From Ephemerocybe angulata (lineage: Eukaryota > Basidiomycota > Agaricomycetes > Agaricales > Psathyrellaceae), in contig JAACJK010000164.1 in assembly GCA_013368325.1 (NCBI GenBank), positions 1-64,000 of the forward strand: a stretch of DNA of 64,000 bases, read 5' to 3'. This document shows positions 57,818-64,000 of the stretch, piece by piece. The notes beneath the pieces were generated by a model, which saw only the letters and a list, made by a program, of their open reading frames with translations, did no database searches and had not been told where the DNA came from. Within the stretch, counting starts at the first letter, position 1. The number at the start of each line of letters is the position of its first letter. The position numbers and the translations under genes were made by a program.

Positions 57818-59510
57818 ATGGCACACTTTACGCATGGTGAATTCCCTGTTCGCATTTCCAGTACCTTGGTCATCCGCTGACGGATAGCTTCATGGTGTGA
57901 CAGAGAAACCGAAGCTTACAGAAGGCGGCGAACGTATTTACAAGGATCAGGAGGAGAGGTTGGATCACTTGAAGGCTGGAAAGGCCCGATTATTGGAGGA
58001 GCTTTCAAAGATCGAATCTGCGATGGCCGATCCCGTCCAGGAGCGCCGCGAGTCCTTATACACGGCGTCACACATCTCCGTTCTCCCCAACGAGACTCTC
58101 TCCACCCTGTTCCACGAGTTTCAGAGCGCGACGAGAGCCACAGGAAAGCCGATGCTTCCTCAGGCAGAGATCATCCTATCTCACGTGTGCAGCCATTGGA
58201 GGGCTTTGGTACTCTCCCTGCCCACGATGTGGTGTGTCTTCCACCGCGATGGGAAGGTTCAGGATGGGATGAGGCTCGGGCTCGACTCGAAGACGGAAGC
58301 AAGGCTTGCTGCATACCTCGACAGATCGGGACAACACCCCTTCGACTTTTGGGTCGAATTCGCGTTCACAGGACCGAAGTCTCAACAGCCACTTTCAGCC
58401 CCTCTCTTGACCATCATCCGGCCACACCTCCACCGCTTCCGTGTCTTTCACCTGCTCTCGGGTGCGCAGCAGCTGCCGGAGGAGTTTCGAGAAATGCTCG
58501 CAATGGCCTCAGTACCCCTTCTCGAGGTCTGTGCCATATGTCCGGATTTACAAATCTCCGATGCGGAGTGTTTAAATTCATCTGGCACCGAGGTGGACGT
58601 TTTCCAAGGCGGAGCACCTTCGTTGAAATACCTGCTGTTGGATGAAACGAGCCTATTCGTCATACAACCCCCACTGTTCCAAACAGTTGTCGATTTACGC
58701 ATCGAAAGGCGCCAAGTCGCTTCTCCAGCGTATATCCCTAACACCGTTCTAGCCGAACTGTTTGCGCTACCAAATCTCCAAACACTTTCCCTTTTCTGTG
58801 ATCTTTTCGACATCCAAGTGGCGGGCGGGGGTGCCGTCCCAGGGAAGCCTATCCTTGCCCGGAATCTGAAGCACATCCGCACAGCAGGAACATATCTAAC
58901 TGTATACCTTTATTCCCATGTCTTGGCACCTTCTCTCGAAAGCATCGCTCTGGGCAGATTAACAGGGGACAGTGGCGGGGAGATCGGGGAGATGTTTCCC
59001 CACGTTCTGGAAAGGATACCCAATCATACGGCTTTCCCCTCCCTCCGGATCGTCGCCCTCACAGGGGCCTGGATCGGCTATGAGAACGACCTGCAGGCCC
59101 TCCAAATTATCATGTCCGCGACTCCAAATGTGGAAGAGCTCATCTTTTGGAGGGGACCTGCGTACACCAAACCGAATGGGATATTCCGCACGTTACTGGG
59201 CGCTAATAATTGGGGGCCATCGTTTTGGGCAAAGATCAAGAAAGCAACCCTCAGCATGCCCTTCTCTGACCCCACGGAGATAGGGTATTATCACCAATTT
59301 ATACAGGCAAAGCCCGACTTGGAGGTTCTGCGTGTACCGCCAGGCTGCCTCCAGCTAACCGCCTTCACGGAAGGTGTACCATCACATATACACGTCCAAG
59401 CGATCGAAGAGTCGGAACGTCCACTTCCTTTGTGCTGGGTTCCTGGTCCTGAGGGGATGGACACCGGAGAGGAAGACCCGTTCGTACGCGATTGCCGCAT
59501 CTTCTCCTGA
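57818..59510 (+). CDS. Fb8: F-box protein with coiled coil and LRR-like region
   Basis: 541 residues from a 19-base first exon (57818-57836) and a main exon 57904-59510. The joined start is MAHFTHEKPKLTEGGERIY. Reading the main frame alone would force a GTG start, so the small first exon is needed; it has the same length and a GTGAATTC donor as in Fb7. Coiled coil: ERLDHLKAGKARLLEELSKI. F-box: SVLPNETLSTLFHEFQ...IILSHVCSHWRALVLSLPTMWCVF. The substrate region follows Fb7 (GAPSLKYLLLDETSLF, LPNLQTLSLFCDLF, YSHVLAPSLESIALG, GYYHQFIQAKPDLEVLRVPPG) and ends GMDTGEEDPFV. Tandem duplicate of Fb7. Confidence 0.9.
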
Positions 59511-59605
59511 TTTGAATCAGAGCAAACCTACTGTACACTTTACATCTGATAGTGTAGTCAAAGCAACACATTGTCCAAACATTTTCGGCCCCCAGTAACC
59601 CAGCT

Positions 59606-60692
59606 CTAAGTACGATGTTCCCTGAGAAGCGGTTCTCTCCAACTTTGGTCTAAAGCGTCCTGCACCAAGAATTGGTACCAAAAGTAGGCGATAGGTGCCG
59701 TGGCGGCGTGCCAAAGCGCATGCGCATCCAACACCCTGCCCCACGGTGGAAAATCGAACACTTCGAGGGCGGTTGCGGCTGTGGTAAGCGCGACGAAAAG
59801 GCCAGCCTTTGAAGCGAAGGATGGTCGGTATCCTCTTGGCCTGCCTGGGAACCGGGAGCGTAGTAGCGAAAGCCCTGACGGTAGGGCGTAGAGTGTCCAG
59901 AGGAGGTTATGAAGAACGCCGAGGGTGAGGTTGAAGATGGTGTTGTAAGTATAGTCAAATCGCGGCCCTGAAGTGAGGTAGTAGATGTGGGCTGCGTAGA
60001 TGCCAATGAAGAGCAGTGTAAGGGGTTTTGATATTGAGGTTCCCGATGTCAGTTTGGGTCGCGCCGGTTGGTAGAGATGGAAGAGGCGAATGACGGTGTA
60101 GTAGAGGGCGTTCAGGATGGCTAAGCCTGCTGAGAAGTAATCCAGCTTTTCCGTAATTGGGGTATCTGCACAGCGGTTTGTTTCACATTCCCCAAGTTTG
60201 CCATTTGGTCCACGCACCTCTGGTATGGAAAATGGCCGACCACAACCACGCATTCATGCTACACACAGACCACAGAAGGTAGAGTTTCTTCATCGGGTGA
60301 GAATCCGACAGTTTCCGGCGTACTTGCTTGAATCCGACGAGATGCGCCCAAAGGTTGGCCAGCGAGAAAATGACTGAGGCGGGTTCTTGCATCCCAGCGT
60401 ATCTCCAGAAAGGCCATTTCCCATAATATTGGTGTATCGCTCGGCCATCCGTTACAGCATGGTCGGTTACGTTGTGCATACAGTTGTACTTGCAGTCGTC
60501 GGGACACGTCCAGCGTGTCAACTGTAGAGACAGTGGCTTCGTCTCCTCGAATTCGTCGCATCGTTGGGTTGTGCAACTCGATACACACCGTACGAATTCG
60601 ATGGCACGGTCGCCTGAGGATGCATGGGCAACAGTGGATATAAAGAGGAAAACAACCAATGCTGCTATTCGGGTGTTGGTTGTGGAGAACAT
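59606..60692 (-). CDS. PER1: PER1/PGAP3, GPI-anchor phospholipid remodelling protein
   Basis: Membrane protein of the secretory pathway acting in GPI lipid remodelling, where the family removes the sn-2 acyl chain. It has 344 residues from exons 60692-60218 and 60165-59606. The start at 60692 puts a signal peptide first (RIAALVVFLFISTVAHASSGD); an upstream in-frame ATG at 60761 would bury it. The lumenal part is Cys-rich (FVRCVSSCTTQRCDEF, WTCPDDCKYNCMH) followed by YYGKWPFWRYAGMQEPASVIFS in the family's usual place. Several membrane segments follow, with conserved SMNAWLWSAIFHTRDTPITE (the intron falls at HTR/D) and the C-terminal HALWHAATAPIAYFWYQFL. The His/Asp pattern is that of the CREST hydrolase superfamily. 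It is divergent from RPD3 with about 316 bases between starts. Confidence 0.93.
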
Positions 60693-61008
60693 CGCGGTCG
60701 TCGTGGAGGCATGCTGCTCACCGTTGAGCGACGGCGACAACGGCCGCGATTGGGAAGGCACGTGGGAAAGCGGGGCTCGAATTCATAGAGGCGCCGGCGG
60801 CACATCTGAAATCCGAAACGAACTCAGGCGTTTGGCGCGCATTTCTAAGTCACTCTCCTTGTTCCCTTCCTCCATTATACCCTACCATCCGATTCTTCAA
60901 AGACTTATAGACCTTTATATCCGGTCAGAAAATTGTAGGTGACTTGAATATCCTTCAAAGACGGTTGATTTAACTTTCTTTTTCTTGCTAGAGAACGCTG
61001 ACAACAGT
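60693..61008. promoter_or_regulatory. Divergent promoter region of PER1 and RPD3
   Basis: The 316 bases between the two start codons must hold both core promoters. A TATA-like TATATC lies near 60916 and a T/C-rich stretch (TTAACTTTCTTTTTCTTGC) near 60970, just before the RPD3 start. Confidence 0.5.
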
Positions 61009-63068
61009 ATGGTTCGCACTGCACAAGCAACCAGCTTGACATTTTCTACGGCGCCGTACTTCTCAGACCGTGGAACCAACGGGACAGCAGAGCCTCTTAC
61101 CGAAAGAATCAACGTGAGCGTGGTTTCGCTAGTTTCTTGCCTATAATATGCTAATGCGTTCAACAGCCTCATTCAAGGCCAATTGTATCCTACTACTTCC
61201 CCAAAGCAGTGGGAGCATACCACTATGGAGTAAGCTTGTTTCTCAAACTATGAACGGAATGAGATGGTGACTGGGAGTAGGAACGGCATCCCATGAAACC
61301 GCATCGTCTAACGTTGACGAACGCCCTCGTTCTCGGATACGGCCTAGACAAGCGGATACATACCATGTACGACCCCCGACCCGCCACTCAAGAGGAACTA
61401 GAAAACTATCATGACCACGATTACATCGAATTCCTCAAAAGGTCTTTCCTTCTCATTCTTTGTTTCCAGTATCATTACTAATCTAGCCGCGTACCTAGAG
61501 TTACCCCGCAGAATCAGTCCAGCATGAAATCGATTATCGAAGGTTTCAATTGCGTCGAAGATTGCCCAATCTTCTCTGACCTGTATGATTTCTGCAAAAA
61601 GTACGCTGGAGGATCACTCGCGGGTGCGCGCAAGCTATGCGCGGGCACAACGGACATCGCCATCAATTGGTCTGGTGGACTTCATCACGCCAAACGTGGG
61701 GAGGCAAGCGGGTTTTGCTATGTCAATGACATTGTCCTGGCGATCCTGGAAATGCTCAGGTATACTTACTTTCTCTAAATGCCTTCCGAGAAGGGTTCTA
61801 ACACTATCTCCCCCAGGTACTTCCCCCGCGTGCTCTACATCGACATCGATATTCATCACGGCGATGGCGTCGAGCTCGCATTCTACCACACGAACCGCGT
61901 CATGACCTGTTCATTTCACAAGTACACTGGCGATTTCTTCCCAGGAACAGGTAAACTTGACGACAACGGTATAGGCGCAGGAAAGCATTTTTGTCTGAAC
62001 GTACCCCTCCTCGATGGAATCGACGATGACATGTATCAGACGATTTTCAAATCTGTCGTGGAGGATACCGTGACTGCCTTCCGACCATCAGCAATCGTGC
62101 TACAATGTGGTGCAGACTCCCTGGGATGTGATCGACTAGGAGCGTTCAATCTCTCGATTGCTGGCCACGGCGAATGCGTGGACTTCGTTCGGAGGTTTGG
62201 AGTCCCGTTGCTCGTCCTGGGTGGTGGTGGGTACACGATCAAGAACGTCAGCCGATGCTGGACATACGAGACATCAGTACTCGTGGGTGTTCAAGTATCG
62301 AACGACCTCCCCAGCACGGTCTATGACTCTTTCTTCGATGACTCTCAATGGAAACTGCACCCTCCACTGACCGGGAAAGTGGAGAACCAAAATACGCCGG
62401 CGTCGCTGCAGCGCATTCAGATTGGCATCAAGACGAAGCTGCGATATCTGCAAGGCGCGCCGAGCGTTGCGATGCAGGAGATACCCCCGGATTTGCAGGG
62501 CTTGTTGGCGAGCGAGGATCGAACGGCAGAGGAGAAGGATGAGGAGAACGGGACTGGACAGGCTGGAGAGGTGCGGGATACCAAGACGATGGCGCGGAAT
62601 GAGTACTTTGACGGGGAAAACGATAATGACCAGGATGACATTCCTGCTAGCGCCAGTGCGCCTGTCTCGACGCCGCGTGGGACAAGGGCTCGGGGTGGGC
62701 GAGGGACGAGGCGAAGGGGAACTAGGGCGCGTGGTGGGCGGGGAGCCAGTCGGGGGAGAGCGACGACGGCGACGTCGGTGGATACTTCGATGCAGGACCT
62801 TGACGAAGAAGACGACGACGATATGACGAGCAGCAGTATCACGTCAGATGACGATAGCCCACCGCCTTCGAGACGTGGGAGGGGTAGGGGACGAGGGAGA
62901 GGAAGGGGCCGTGGACGTCCTCGGGGACGGGGTGCGGCAACTGCAACCGCAACTGCCACGCCTAGGTCAGCATCGATGGGCCCCCCGGTGGAAGGGCCCA
63001 CAGAAACTGAGGAGGGAGGCACAGGCGCAGGGCCAAGGGAGGCAACGTCGATGGACGTTGACGAGTAG
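61009..63068 (+). CDS. RPD3: RPD3-type class I histone deacetylase
   Basis: Zn-dependent lysine deacetylase of histones, the catalytic subunit of Sin3/Rpd3-type corepressors in the nucleus. It has 613 residues from exons 61009-61113, 61167-61229, 61281-61441, 61499-61759 and 61817-63068. Core motifs in order: [39 protein letters not shown] (active-site His pair); [13 protein letters not shown] (zinc-binding Asp and His); [34 protein letters not shown] (zinc-binding Asp); [24 protein letters not shown]. The core ends near residue 400. A long low-complexity tail follows: acidic ([10 protein letters not shown]), RG-rich ([20 protein letters not shown]), acidic ([12 protein letters not shown]) and again RG-rich. 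The N-terminal leader of about 35 residues before [10 protein letters not shown] is longer than usual. Confidence 0.95.
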
Positions 63069-63210
63069 GCATACTGCATTTGATGTAGTCATATAGATGA
63101 AAGATGTATTTTATACCCATGCTTTACAAAGTATCGTCTTGCAAAGTCGATTCTTGGATGATCTGGGACATTACCGCCTCCTGGAGACATGCCCCACCGC
63201 TAAGACATGA

Positions 63211-63294
63211 GCATTAATGGGGTAGTGGTAACCTGGGTCGTTGCCATTCGAGTATTGACTCGACCCGCCGGGGGTTCGATTCCCTCTTAATGCA
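63211..63294 (+). tRNA. tRNA-Gly(GCC) with 13-base intron, second copy
   Basis: Same cloverleaf as the tRNA at 33115, with an identical mature sequence. The only difference is one base in the intron (TTCGAGTATTGAC against TCCGAGTATTGAC). Flanks differ, apart from a T run after the gene (near 63300), so this is not part of a larger duplication visible here. Confidence 0.93.
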
Positions 63295-63536
63295 TTAACC
63301 TTTTGCCCCTATTTGGAACGACTGTCACGACCCTCCTGACCCTTACGCCAGCGCACCCTTCGGGCTTCTACCCTCTTCTACCACACAGTAACAAGTCTTC
63401 CTTTTTGCCTCTTCTCCCTCGCAATGCGCATGGAGGGAGTTGTGGGCGATCATAGGGGTGGGAGGTTTAAATTGATCCGTGTCCCATCAACGGACACGTC
63501 CATCTGCTCCGTGTTCCCCTTCAACCAGCAACGTTC

Positions 63537-64000
63537 ATGTCTTCAGGAAATCGGCCTTTGCGAGTTGCGTTTATTCATCCAGACCTAGGAATTGGTACTT
63601 ATAAATGATATTTAAAGTGAATTCAATGCCTAACACCCCACAGGTGGAGCCGAGCGCTTGGTTGTTGACGCAGCGATAGGTCTGCAAGAGCGGGGCCATT
63701 CTGTGGACATCTATACATCACATCACAATCCAGACCATTGTTTCGAGGAAACGAGAAATGGTGATATACTTCAATCCATTGCTCTTAAGATTAAACTGAA
63801 CTGAACGGTCGCATTACACACAGGAACTTTGAAAGTGCACCATGTCGTACCTCCATTTCCCCGCTCGTTCAAGGGAAAGCTGCACATCCTATTTGCACAT
63901 CTGCGGCAACTCCACTTGATATCGAAGTTGCTTCAGGAGTCGAACCAGTACGATGTCTACTTCGTGGACCAACTGTCAACCTGTGTTCCCTTCCTCCGGG
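63537..64000 (+). CDS. ALG2: ALG2, alpha-1,3/1,6-mannosyltransferase, 5' part (runs off the window)
   Basis: Glycosyltransferase of the ER membrane that adds mannose residues to the dolichol-linked N-glycan precursor. Visible exons are 63537-63594, 63644-63760 and 63824-64000 (continuing). The start [20 protein letters not shown] joins across intron 1 to [20 protein letters not shown], the nucleotide-sugar/lipid-binding Rossmann start of GT-B fold family GT4. [16 protein letters not shown] and, after intron 2, [20 protein letters not shown] and [17 protein letters not shown] follow. This order matches ALG2 N-termini. The catalytic half lies outside the window. Confidence 0.92.

Overview
The window looks like nuclear DNA of a basidiomycete fungus, most likely an agaricomycete. 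Introns are short (about 48-70 bases) and numerous with GT..AG ends. Two gene families expanded in mushroom-forming fungi dominate: FunK1 (fungal-type) protein kinases and F-box/LRR-like proteins. Interspersed single-copy genes are typical of basidiomycete chromosomes.

Layout. 1-17.9 kb: six FunK1 genes (K1-K6) head to tail on the minus strand; K1 runs off the window, K2 is a pseudogene, K4 carries one frameshift, and a C-terminal relic lies between K5 and K6. 19.1-20.1 kb: adenylate kinase (+). 20.8-23.6 kb: a Zn2Cys6 transcription factor (+). 25.1-26.9 kb: a fungal protein of unknown function (+). 27.4-32.9 kb: three F-box genes (Fb1-Fb3, +), then a tRNA-Gly(GCC) with an intron. 33.7-35.9 kb: the SAGA subunit ADA3 (-). 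36.1-38.0 kb: an SLC41-type Mg2+ transporter (+). 38.5-44.4 kb: three more F-box genes (Fb4-Fb6, +). 44.9-54.7 kb: three intact FunK1 genes on the plus strand (K7-K9). 55.2-59.5 kb: two F-box genes (Fb7, Fb8). 59.6-60.7 kb: PER1/PGAP3 (-), divergent from 61.0-63.1 kb, an RPD3-type histone deacetylase (+). 63.2 kb: a second, almost identical tRNA-Gly(GCC). 63.5 kb to the end: the 5' part of ALG2 (+).

How the parts relate. Housekeeping genes (adenylate kinase, ADA3, Mg2+ transport, GPI remodelling, RPD3, ALG2) form a framework into which two fast-evolving families have expanded. The kinases K7, K8 and K9 on the plus strand are the closest relatives of K3, K1 and K2 on the minus strand, so the left and right arrays look like rearranged inverted copies. 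Seven of the nine kinases share a non-coding upstream block, and all eight with a visible C-terminus have two basic clusters resembling a nuclear localisation signal. K5 is a mosaic of two kinase subtypes, introns included, which points to gene conversion. The strongest candidate for something new is this kinase array with its shared promoter block, next to diversifying F-box proteins; a functional link between the two families is inference only.

Exon coordinates were built by hand from splice consensus, reading-frame continuity and paralogue comparison. Spliced lengths of all complete intact genes are whole numbers of codons. No database search or expression data were available.
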